Assembly: GCF_015832195.1 (NCBI RefSeq)
Contig: NC_052016.1
Location: 84,698,547-84,762,546, forward strand
Reading direction: 5' to 3'
Source of the DNA: Motacilla alba alba
Lineage: Eukaryota; Chordata; Aves; Passeriformes; Motacillidae
DNA: 64,000 nt
Positions 34,447-45,100 of the stretch are shown here, in pieces. Every line of letters begins with the position of its first letter. Within the stretch, counting starts at the first letter, position 1. The translations under genes were made by a program, and so were the position numbers. The notes beneath the pieces are model-generated. The model searched no databases. It saw nothing but the letters and a program-made list of their open reading frames with translations, and was not told where the DNA came from.

Positions 34447-34610
34447 CAGAAGAGGTTCAAAGCTCCCCTGAGACAGCAGATGAGCCATACTCATTGATGG
34501 AATGGAATTTTCTTCCAGAAGAATGGATAGAGTACATGTCAGCAGAATTTCATCAAGGGACCACTATCCAGGAGTATATAGTGAAATATTCCCAGCTTAA
34601 TGATGACTGA
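34447..34610 (+). CDS. Candidate terminal exon of an unidentified gene
   Basis: After an acceptor-like TTCTTGCCAG (34,437-34,446), 54 codons stay open to a TGA at 34,608-34,610. The peptide is acidic and rich in Trp and Tyr: AEEVQSSPETADEP, then MEWNFLPEEWIEYMSAEFHQ, then a Tyr-containing tail ending SQLNDD. The composition looks like a real protein and unlike the translated low-complexity DNA around it. An AATAAA follows at 35,166. I recognise no family and found no partner exon upstream. It could be the last exon of a lineage-specific gene, a pseudogene fragment or chance. Confidence 0.3.
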
Positions 34611-35892
34611 TGGGAATTACAAGTTTAACTTCAGTCAGTTTTGCTCTGAAGATTGTTACTTGTCTCTCGTTTAGCCAACACCATTACCACAGCTTGTTAC
34701 CTAGTGCAGATGGCCAGTGTCTTCTGATGGTGGGTAAGAAGCAAAAAAGAAAGGGGATATTTCTTCAACTTACTATTTCTCCTCTAAATGTATGGCTGTT
34801 TTGTGTTTTTTTTTTTTTTCTATGAGGCAACAGAAAGTTTTATTTTAAATATATCTGAAGTACAATTTTTCATGTAATATGTGCTGTTAACAAAATGCTG
34901 TTCCTTAATGACTGCACAGGCCTATCTTGTGTCTGGTGGTGATAGGATTTGCTGTAAGTTGATTAAAAGGTTTAATATTCAATTCATATGCTATCTTAAA
35001 AACCAATGCTAATCTTTAAAACAAAAAAAACCCTTAGAATACAATTTACATTTGGATTCAGATCAGTGAGAAATAATGTAACACAGGATATTGAATCAGG
35101 GAAGCTAACCTTGCCTATATTACTTGAACTAAATTATGCAACATCACCATTTCTAAATACCTGAGAATAAAATGCCAAGAGAAATGTTTTACTGTGAAGT
35201 TTTGTCTGTTTTAGAGAGTTGGTATCCCTGGAAAACAAACAAAACAAAAGAAACACCAAACCCCCCAAATCTGCCAATTTTTGTCAATAGTTATTGTGAA
35301 GAAGCGTGTAGAGGCAGTGGTTGTGTTCCAGCCGTTCTGTGCTCCAGCTAAAGCTGTTTCTGGCCAGTAGATGGAGATGAAAGAAAACAAAGAGAAAGTG
35401 AAGTGTTAAATCAGTACGGGTTTAGCCAGGTCTTCTCCCTGTCCCTGTTTCTCCTGTCATTAAAGAGTGTGAATAAAGTACCTGCCCATGGATAAATGCC
35501 TCCTTGTAAAATGAGACAGCCATAGCAACTTTCTGCTTGCAGCTACAAAGCCAAACTCTGTTTGGAACCTGCCACCTCTCCCTTGTCCTCAGGATAAGGA
35601 GGAAATTAGTTTCATTTGGGATGCCTGTCAGTCTCTGGGAGTGAGCAAAAAAGAACAGCAGCTCTGTAGATGAGCTCCTGAGGGTCTGAATTAACATCAA
35701 GAAGTGTGGATTCCTGTCCTTAAAATGAGTAAAAGCTTAAAGACATATCTGGAAGTGGCAGTGTGGTGAGAAAACACATTTCAAGTGCAAAGCTAAAAAG
35801 GGTTAACTGGTAAAGAAGTTATATTAGATTTTAAGAGAGGATCTTCATCTGCCCCTTTTTGCTATTAAAATACTGTATTTATTATCATTTGG

Positions 35893-35939
35893 GGAATAAA
35901 AAAAAAAAAACAAACAAAAAAAAACCCAAAAAACAAAAG
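35893..35939. repeat. A-rich low-complexity tract
   Basis: The tract consists of runs of 9-13 A broken by C (AAACAAAC, AAACCC). It could be the tail of an old retroposed sequence, but no recognisable body adjoins it. Confidence 0.8.
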
Positions 35940-36249
35940 GCTTCCACAACCTCAACCTCCAATCTGTTGCAACTGGACTCTTCTCATCATTCTTATGCCA
36001 CTCTTGTGAACTCTGAGTGGTTGCAGGACAGACAGAAGCAGGGGAGTAGGTAAATCAGGAACAATTCCCTGTTTGTCATAACACAAGACTGCCCAAATAA
36101 AGTATAAAATAGGATGTTTAAAACCAACTATTTTTTTTTCATACACTGTAAATTCTAATGGATGTGTCTGGAAGTCCAAAATAGATTATTAAAACCAATT
36201 ATTCAAGGGTGTGTGAATGGTTAATAAGCAAGGTGCTCCTGAGGAAACT

Positions 36250-36365
36250 CCTTGCTCAAGATGTCCATAAATCATTGGCTGTCAGAAGCTGGGAGAGTAG
36301 GCTAGGAAAAGATTACTCTACCTTTGTCCCATTTGTTGATTTCTTTCCCTAAAGCTCCAGTACTC
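36250..36365 (+). mobile_element. Possible ancient amniote CR1/SINE-like relic
   Basis: The stretch with GGCTGTCAGAAGCTGGGAGA and a following GATTACTCTACCTTTGTCC resembles, at low identity, an old interspersed repeat common in turtles and birds. Similarity is by eye only and edges are unknown. Confidence 0.3.
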
Positions 36366-39300
36366 CATCTTCTGTTAGACACCCAGTTCTCTGATCAGGC
36401 TTCACACAGCCCTTTGAAGACATCCTTCTCTACAGCACTCCTCACTTTCCCTTCACTGATTTTGTTTATACAGATCAAAACTCACCATCTTTTCATGGGG
36501 CTGCGCGAGATGTAAATAATTGTTCACCCAGCTCACAGAGGATCGACTTTGTATAAAGCAGGAATCCTGTATAGAGCAGGAATCACTTTGTATAAAACAC
36601 ATCTCAGTGCTAATATTCACGGAAGACACTTGCTCTGGGGCCTGAGCAGGGAAAAAAAAAAAAAGTGTTTTCTTATCTTGACACTGTTACGTGGATTCTA
36701 AATAAAAGACAAAAGACAATTCTGTAATTAAGTACAAACATAATAAAATCCCCATCCTTTATTCTCTGCACCATTTTGAAGGAGATAATGGATTTTTTTG
36801 TGTATTCAAATATGGCAGATCTGAAATGCTAAATATTTGTGGCTTACACAAAGGATCAAAGTACAGTAGAAAGTAAGGCATGTGGTGAGACTGGCTTTCC
36901 CTAGTAGAAGATTAAACCATTTTAATATTTGGGCAGTTTTATGAGAACTGCAGCTCCTTTGTTACTGATCTGCCTCTTCAGGATGAGAGGTGACAGCAGG
37001 AAATAGGGATTAAGATTTCCTCTCCAGTACCAGAGGGAGATATGGCACAGAACAGATGTGTGATACCCAATGTTGTTATCAACTGCAGAAAAAATATGGA
37101 GGGAACAAATTAAACAGTCAGGGCTGAAGCAATTGGAAATATCAAAGAAAAGACTGCATTTCAGAATTTAAAAGCATAAGATAATAGGGAGCTTCTTTTT
37201 TATAAAGTTAAATTTAGTATGGACTATTATTACAACTCCTGATGCTTTAATAGAGTTCCTGGGAACTATTCGGGTTAAGCCTGTCCCATTTCAGCAGAGT
37301 GAATTCAACCCAATTCTATATTAAGCTCATGTCCATTTTGAAATCTAGTATTTTAAAAAAAATGATATTTGTTTTTTCTTTTGGTTCACTTAGAAATACC
37401 AAATGGTCACTAGAGATAGCTAAGATATTTTTAAAGGACAATTGCTTCCTAAAGATTACTGATAAACCAAAATGATTGCTTTCTGTATGTAATTGTCTGA
37501 GTAAACCATGAATCTCATGTTTAAAATATTCATGGAGTGGAAAACTGCACAATAAACTGGAATCCTATGGGACACCAAGATGCTGAGGGGAATGAGACAT
37601 ACATGGCATGCAGACCACTAACTGAGAAAACAAAAAAAACCACACTAGCACTAACGCACATAAGGGAATTTTTTTCTCTTAAGTAGGGTGGGAAAATTAT
37701 CTAATTGGAAATTGTCATAATGAATTTTGACTGATTATATTAGGTGGAAAAAAACAGGCATAGGAAAAGCTCATACCCTGTGTGCCTCTGACCTGCATGT
37801 CAGAAAATGAAGATGCTGTTAACAAAAACTTTTCTATGTCTGTCTTCAGCATCAGAATCCAGGACAGCACTCATCACTCACACTTAAAAGCTATAGGCAG
37901 AGTCACAGAACAGGTTAAAGAACATTTTTGACAGTGAAAGACCAGCACTGGGAGGAAGGAACATGACCAACAGTTCTGGACAACTTTGTCAGCAGGTTGA
38001 GGGGAGCTGATGAGAGAAAAAGTGTATGTTTAATATACCTGACCTTTCAGAAAAACTCCTTCCTGATTTGAAAAGAATCTGTAGTAGAAAATAGACCATG
38101 TCATTGTAGATGATTTTTCTCATCAGTAAAATGGAAATGATGCTTCATATTTTTTCATCTAAGTTCTACTTTCTAGAGCAGTTGTTTTGCTTACATTCAT
38201 TGAAATTTTATTTCTGAAAAAAAAAATGAGCAGGAAAAAATGTTTTTCAAGTCTCTAATAGTTTTATTTTATTAAACAGATTATGCAGATCTTACTAAGC
38301 TTTCTACAGTGAAATGTTATTTCTATAAATTATTTAATGCTTTTCGCTTTCAGAACAGAAAGTTTCACAGATCCCTTTTGAAGAAGGAATTTCACTAATT
38401 ATGTTAAGCACAGATAGAAAATTGATGGTTTTGTTTCTCTTCATTCTGTTATGTTTTTCACGTGGGATGCATAAAAATTACCACCCTGAGAAAACTGGGC
38501 TTCTGGTCTGACATTTAGGAACGGGCTGATTTTAGAGGCTGCCTTCTGAAATAGCAAAATCATATGCTGAATTGATGTTTGCTTTGACAGGTTTTACAGT
38601 CGCTCCCCACAGCCAGATTCCGAGGTTCTGAACACTAAAACAGGAGAATATGACAATGGAGAAGACAATAACTGAGCCACCTGTTGTAACTACCCGTTGT
38701 AAAAATAAAACGTCTGTCAGCCAGCATGAAATCAGAAAGGACCCATGGGAGATCCTGAATGCAACAGAGCACCAGATAAGGCTCCCCCACCACTACTTTG
38801 AAGTGGGGATTATCCCAGAGGGATCTATTCAAACACACTGATGTGTTCCAGATGTATTCCCTTGTAGAAGGTCACAGCAAAAATATTGGCGGGAAGTGTT
38901 GAGGAGAGAAGAGATTTATTGTTTTCATGGGAATCTTTAAGTCTGATAATGCTAAAAGCCATGTTTAATGTTCTATATTGTTCTCATTTTCATATTTGCA
39001 AGGGGACTCATTTCAGCTGTGTTTAATCAGGGTATAAATTCTAAGGGATTGCAAAAATGGGGTGTTTTTTTTGTTTCAAACCATACTTTTATCAGGCCAG
39101 ATAATTAAAAGGTTATTTTTCATCATACAGTTAATTGGTTTCAAAATAATTTAATAAATTTAGTTGCACTTTCCTCGTAGAAAAGTATCACACTTTTTTG
39201 TTTTATTGTTTCTATAAACAGATAAAGAGTTTGCTCTGTCCAAAATTACAGAAACAATGGAAGGGAATGAACTATGGGGCTGGGAGTTATACCCTAGGCT

Positions 39301-40980
39301 CTGAATTCCAAAGACACATTCCTATTTAAAACAACATCTGTAGTTTTCTTCTCCAAAGTAGTATTGAAAGATTAACGTGGCTGGTTTGTATTAAATCTTT
39401 CCAGCTCTGCTAATACTTTCCCTTATCACTTCTCTCTCCTCACCATGACAAAGTTTCTGATGGAAATACTGGTAGAGAATATGCATTTTGTCCTGATATT
39501 CAGTGTTCTTCCCTTCTTTGAGAGAAAAGGTGAAAGTTGATTGTAGGAGAGGAAGCCTGAATATGAACAGCAAAATGATTTTTTTTAAATTTAAGAAATA
39601 TCTGTATTTTTCCTGGACATTTTTTTTCTTGAATGTTAGGACATATGTTATTTTATAAATTATTATGTTATCGATAATTATAAAAAATTATTATTTTTTC
39701 ATTTACATTGCAGTAGTTGACAGTTTTGTCCATTACTGAATACTTTGGAAATGTCAGTGTCATTTAAAAACAAACATTTTTTTCCTAACTTGGATTTGTG
39801 GATGCGAAAAAGCAAGCACCAAAAAAGTATAAGCCAATGCAATCTGTGTAGTTTTGAGGAGTACAAATTGCTCACCAATTTCAAATGAACTTTCTAGCTC
39901 TGAAGCTTCAGAGATGATTCTTCTGTGAACTGCTGCACTGTTGATGATCCGAGCACAGACATGCAGCTAAAGTAACACTCATTATCCTGCAACAGGCAAA
40001 CTGGACAACGCAAGGTAAAAATGACAACATGTAACTGAGGGGATGTTGTCTGGTGTGCTGAGGCTGGGGAGAGGAGTTTGTTACAGCTGCTTGACATGCA
40101 AAATTCTCTTCATATAAATTCTTAGGGACCTGGGAAACTTGCAAACACCATTAAAAGGCCCTCTCTTAATTCATGATATTATACCCTTTGAGCAGGCAGT
40201 AAACAAAATCTGTTAATTAGCTGGCTCTAAGTGTCTGAATGGCTCCTTTTCAATGTTTGAGTATTTCTTTCACATGGAAATCCTGAAATTTGAGCCTAGA
40301 AATTCACTTCTTTGCCAACTGGCTAAATACTTGGGTTTTTTCTCAAAAGCTAAGTCATGATCTACTGCTAGTACTATACACTATTATGAAAACTGTAAAA
40401 GACCACTGCCTCTAGCTGTAAGTTGAACGTTGCCTTCCAATGTAGAAGCAAGACACATTGCTTCAACATTAGAAAACAGAATAGGCAGGTGTAATCTTAA
40501 CAACTGATGACTCTGATAATATTTTGAGAAGACATGGATAAGAATATATTGCAAACAAAAGCCTTTGAAATGTAGACGGAATCCCAAATGCTACAAAATG
40601 TGTTATAAAAATAATGGTGGAAGATTGATAGCTCTGTCACATTCTTGCACTGAAATTAGCAAAAACGGATGAGTTACACAAGTTAATGTAGAGGCACGTG
40701 AGAGCCTAAAAGTGACCAATCAAATGCCATAGGTTTGCAAGACTGAGCCCCAAACCACATTTATGCAAGTACACACTGATAAATCTAGCATGGAAGAATT
40801 TGCTGAAAGCGTCTTTAAAACAAAATTTCGAGCTCCAGGGAAAACACCTGAGGAATGTTTTATGGAAAAGAATTACTAGACTTCTGAAATACATGGATTT
40901 CACTTTGGGCATCATCTTAGCTTCTCACCTTAATGAAACATAGCAAAACATGAACTCAACACATATTGTAAAGCGGTTCA
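36366..40980. other. Intergenic, mostly featureless
   Basis: This AT-rich block has a near-repeat of TTTGTATAAA and GCAGGAATC units at 36,548-36,597 and one short candidate frame at 38,650-38,841. No RNA gene or clear transposon is visible. Confidence 0.55.
38650..38841 (+). CDS. Small unidentified open frame
   Basis: The frame of 63 codons has a second ATG at 38,656 in a good Kozak setting (A at -3, G at +4). An acceptor-like TTTTACAG ends 51 nt upstream of the first ATG. The peptide contains KDPWEILNATEHQIRLPHHY and then FEVG, with no low-complexity DNA behind it. It matches no family that I know. An in-frame stop at 38,629-38,631 sets the upstream limit. It is most likely chance or a fossil exon; it is listed because its composition is protein-like. 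Confidence 0.2.
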   Translation: MTMEKTITEPPVVTTRCKNKTSVSQHEIRKDPWEILNATEHQIRLPHHYFEVGIIPEGSIQTH

Positions 40981-40987
40981 CAAAAGA

Positions 40988-41036
40988 GGCATAGATTTTA
41001 AGGCTGGAAGGACCACTGAAGAATCCAGTATGACCT
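40988..41036 (+). mobile_element. Possible ancient CR1-like relic
   Basis: ATAGATTTTAAGGCTGGAAG, GACCACT and AGTATGACCTTAC in this order recall the conserved segment of an old amniote repeat (TTTAAGGCCAGAAGGGACCA). It is short and diverged. Confidence 0.35.
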
Positions 41037-43399
41037 TACTGTAAACCAGACCAAAGAACTAAATCCAAATACTCGGTGTTTGAGTCCAGTAATTTAGTTA
41101 GAAAAGCACACAGACAGGCAAACAAGTTCCCCCATGGGAGGTGAAAACGGAAATTGCAGGTACTCTGCCTTAACTGCCTGCATACACTCATACCTTCTAG
41201 AACCTCACAACATACAGGAGAAAGTGGTGAAAAAAATAACTGCACATCATCCCACGATATGAGAGCTGTGAAAAAGTGAAGGCTTTCCAGAGATCTGTGT
41301 TTGTATTCCGTTGTAGCCACTGCTATCTCTTTCCTAACAAGAAAAGGCAGAAGATGCAGAGATGCCGTCTCTCAAGATGACAGAACCCTTTTAACATACT
41401 TCTCTCTCTTTCCCTTCCTTTTCTTTGGGTTCTCCTTTATCTGGTAAAAAAGAAACTAACAATCTGAAATCCAGTTCCAGCTCTTCTCTTCTTTGTCAGT
41501 AGATGTAGACAAAGCTTGTCTTGTTTTCTTTCAGAAATATGAACTAATTAGAACTATTTTTCTAATTTCAGTGACTTTTCAAAAACAAAAGTCTCTTCTC
41601 TCAAATTCTCCTGTTTATTTGATGTACCCACAAATTCCACATCTTACTCAACAGGGAAGAAATGTAACCTACTGTGCTACAGGAAACTAACAGCAGCAGT
41701 GAGTGCTTTTCTCAGCTATCACATCAGAAGAGTGCAAGACGCTGCCACTTGCAATTTACAAGACAGAAATACGTTTTAGGGAAATATTGCTGTCTTCTCA
41801 CATGTTACTCCCTAGTTGTCCTTGACATCTTTCAGAAGACCCAAGAATCGAAGGGTTAACTAAATAAACACATGCAAACTTGCCCATGGCTCCTAGAGAA
41901 AAGTCCAACGCCTTACCAACTTTAAGGTACACCATTCAAGGCAGTATTTCACTGTTGCTTTTTGGAGCTTGGTAAGAAATGGTCAATGGCTGCAAGGCAA
42001 CCTGTTACTTTTGTTCAGTGCCGAGAAATGCCACTTAAACTTGGAAGGCATTGAAGATGACATCATACATTCGAATTAGATTACAACAACTCTTTGTTAG
42101 GTGTGAATGAGGCATTAGCGACCTGGAAGTGTAGATAAAAAGCACCAGGAAATTCTAAAAGTTAAGTGCTGCCACTCTTGAATAAGAGTTAAAGCTGCTG
42201 ATAAAGTAAGTATTTGGGAAAAGGCAATCTTTCTATTATGTCAGTGTTTTTAACCACAGTTCCTATGGTCAGGCGCTTGGATTAGCTGGTCCTCATAGGT
42301 CCCTTCCAACGAAAATACTATCTTCTCTTACTCTATTTCTATGCTATTTGCATTCTACGCGATCAGAACGAGATGTCTTTCTTCTGGATCTTCTACAAAT
42401 CGTACATTTTGCATGGAAGAAGTTTTGCGGGAAATAACAGTAATTTATTTTTCAGGTATTGACAGGCAAAGGTAGTGTCCAGTTTTTAACTCAGTAATGG
42501 ATGCATTTTTGATTAAGGTTTCAGGGTTGACTAGAGAAATGAAGATCTCTTGATCTCAGGAGGTTCCATGGCACACGCACTGATGTATTTGTAGTGAGGT
42601 TTGTGCACAGAGAGGCAATGCCATGGACAGCAGAGGAATTTGTCTTTTGGAGATAAAGCAAGGCCAAGGCTTGGACAAAAGAATACAGAGATTGCATATA
42701 AGTTTTTTTTCCCCTCCTGTGATTAAAAACTAGATCTAGCAGCATGGTTCCTCAAATAGCTTTTAAATGCTAGTTGCTCAGAACGTTTACTTTACAAATA
42801 CATCCTAGTTTACTGCTCACTCCTGGGTCACCGAGAGAACTTCAAAGACCTGGAGGCTCTTCCCCGCATCACTCATTCGTGTGCACCACCCCGTCTTCTT
42901 CCGGGAAAAACATCGGATGAAAGACCGGAGAAGACTCAAAGAGCTGTAACCCTTCAGGCATGCAAATGTAAGGGGGCGATTTAAGAGTTACTGTATGCAG
43001 ATAACTCTGAAGGCCCTAGGTGTGACAGCCTTTTTGCCGAAACTCCAGATCCTCTCTGAGGGAATGCGGTCTGCGGGGGAGGCGCGCACCCTGCCCTGCC
43101 CTCTGCCTGCTCTCGGCTCCTTTCTTCTGATGTTCTGAAGACTCTCGTGAGAGACAGAACCTGAAGCCCCGATTGCTGCTACTGGTTAAACTTTACTGAT
43201 CTGTGTTTGTCTAACGAGGACGAAAATAGAGTTTACGACAAACTAGGAACCATAAATGTGAATACAGTTCACACACGCCCCGTCCTTTGGTTTCTCTGGC
43301 ACCTCAGACAAGCACTTGGGACTAAGATGAGCGCGGAGGGACTCTCCCTGCACATGAAGCACCGCTCCGCTGGCTCCTGAAGCCTCGCTCCTAAAGCAG
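41037..43399. other. Intergenic, upstream flank of the CpG island
   Basis: One CR1 fragment sits at 42,268-42,345. An octamer ATGCAAAT occurs at 42,960-42,967. From about 42,830 CpG content starts to climb toward the island. No gene is supported. Confidence 0.5.
42268..42345 (+). mobile_element. CR1 LINE 3' tail fragment
   Basis: GGCGCTTGGATTAGCTGGTC, CTCATAGGTCCCTTCCAACG and CTCTATTTCTATGCTAT follow the order of the CR1 3' end on the plus strand. Only the last 80 or so bases of an element are present. Confidence 0.55.
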
Positions 43400-43429
43400 A
43401 AGAGCGGGGGTACCATTAATGCTCAGCCC

Positions 43430-45100
43430 CTGAGGCAGTGTCCTGGTTCCTCCTGCAGGACCCGCCTACTTTCACAGCCTCACGGCTGTGGGCGAGCAAT
43501 TCCCTCTCCGGGGAAGGGCGGCAGGGCACAGCCCTCCTGCGGGGCGTCCCGCTGGCCGCCTACTCCCGATCGTCCCCAAAACCCACTGGAAGGGACGGGG
43601 ACCTTCGGGGCCTCCCCCTCTCCCTGCCCCGGGGCTGCAGCCGGGTTTAACCCTTCCCGTACACCGCGGCCACCTGGGCGCCGCTCGTCCCTCCTGGTAC
43701 CCGGGAGGAGGAGGTAGAGAAGAACGGGGATATCTGGAGCCCCGCCGGCACCGCAGCGGCGCAGGGCGGTGGTCGCCGCGCCTCCGCCTCTCCCCGGCTC
43801 GGGCTGCCCGGGTACCGCTGCCGGGGCGGGCACCCCGCTCGCTGCGCCGCCGGCAGCGCTGATCCGAGCGGCCGCCGCCGCCCGCGAACGCTGGAGGGGG
43901 CTCTCGGCCGCCTCCTCCCGCCGGCGGCTCCCCCTCCGGGAGGGGGCAGGGTTAGGGGAGGGAGGTGCAGCCGCGGCAGAGCGGCGGCGAGCGACGTCCA
44001 GTTCCCGCTCCCCCGGTCCGCGGGCGGCAGCGAGACCAGCCCCTCCGCCGCCGCCTGCCTCCCTTCTCCTCCGCGCCGGCCCGGTGGGCTCCCCCCGCTG
44101 CCAAGCCGGACATGGCGACCCTGCTCCTGCGAGCCCCTCGCTGTTCTCCTCTCCCTGCCGCCGCCGCTCCTGCCGCCGCCTTCTCCTCCTCCTCCCCGCG
44201 GAGCTTTTAATGGCTCGGACCTCCGGCGGCCAAGCGCGACTGCCCCTGCACCAGCCGCAGCGAGGAGAGCCGGCGGGAGCCCGCGCCGCCCCAGCCCCGC
44301 GCACGGTAAGGGCGGCACGGCAAACAATGGGGCCGGGCGGGAGCGGCGGCGGGTGGCGCCCGCCCCGCCGGGCACCGCGGCCGGGGCTGCGGGGCGAGCG
44401 GCGGGACCCGCCCGCGGGGCGGCCGGGGCGGGCGGCTGCCCGGCGGCTCCGAGCGCCGCCCCCGGCACCGCCGCCCCCTCCCCGGGCGGTGACAGCCCGG
44501 CGGACACCCCGCTCGGCCCCGCGTAATCCCATTACCGCGGGTAATCCGCGGGCAGGCTGCGCGCAGAGCGGCGCCCGGACCGCTCGCCCTTCCCCGCGTC
44601 CCCGGGCTACCGCGGCCGGGCGCAGTCCGGGCGGCGGCTCGGGCGGCAGCGCAGCTCCGTGCCTTTTGTTTCGCCCCGGGCTGGGACCCGGCCCCCGGTG
44701 CCGGCGGCGGGGCGGGAGCCCTGGAGGGATGTGCGGTGCCGGGCGGAGTTGTAGGGGCGGCCCGGGGAAGGGTTTAGCCTAGCCGGCAGCCGGCGGGGAG
44801 GTGCCGCTCGCGGGGCGTGCGAGGGCAGCGCCTCCCTCCCGCCTCGGTTCGGGGCGGCCCGGCGGGGATGGGATGGGACGGGACGGGTTGGGCTCCCGCT
44901 CACTCCGGGCCAGGGCCACCACCCCGGGTTTCCTGAGTGGCTGTAGCGGCTGCAGCCGCCCGGTTCTCCCTCGCTCCTTCCCTCCCTGCCTCACACGCAG
45001 GGGTGCGCATAGGTGCCTCCAGCCTGGTGCCCTCGGCACCCCTGCCATCATCACCTTGCCCGTGTCCAGGCTGGCGAGTTCGCCGGTTTCGAACCGAACG
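43430..45100. promoter_or_regulatory. FARP1: CpG island, probable FARP1 promoter
   Basis: About 1.6 kb of very GC-rich, CpG-dense sequence stands in an AT-rich neighbourhood, with many GC-box-like GGGGCGG and CCCGCC motifs and no clear TATA box. Islands of this form mark broad housekeeping-type vertebrate promoters. In mammals the next gene after IPO5 on the same strand is FARP1, a FERM, RhoGEF and PH-domain protein. The assignment therefore rests on synteny, since no FARP1 coding exon lies in the window. A divergent non-coding transcript could also start here. Confidence 0.75.
44100..44305 (+). other. FARP1: Probable non-coding first exon of FARP1 (3' end at donor)
   Basis: A consensus donor, GCACG/GTAAGG, sits at 44,306 in the middle of the island. 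A first exon ending there would fit a FARP1 gene whose coding start lies in exon 2. The 5' edge is a guess because transcription starts in CpG islands are spread out. Other donors in the island cannot be excluded. Confidence 0.4.

Noticed and set aside
43480..44532. 350-codon minus-strand open frame, plus 337-, 286-, 124- and 113-codon frames on both strands in the same region
   Set aside because: Stops are rare in CpG-island sequence, so long frames appear in all directions. The peptides are Arg/Pro/Gly/Ala-rich with no domain, and the frames overlap each other.
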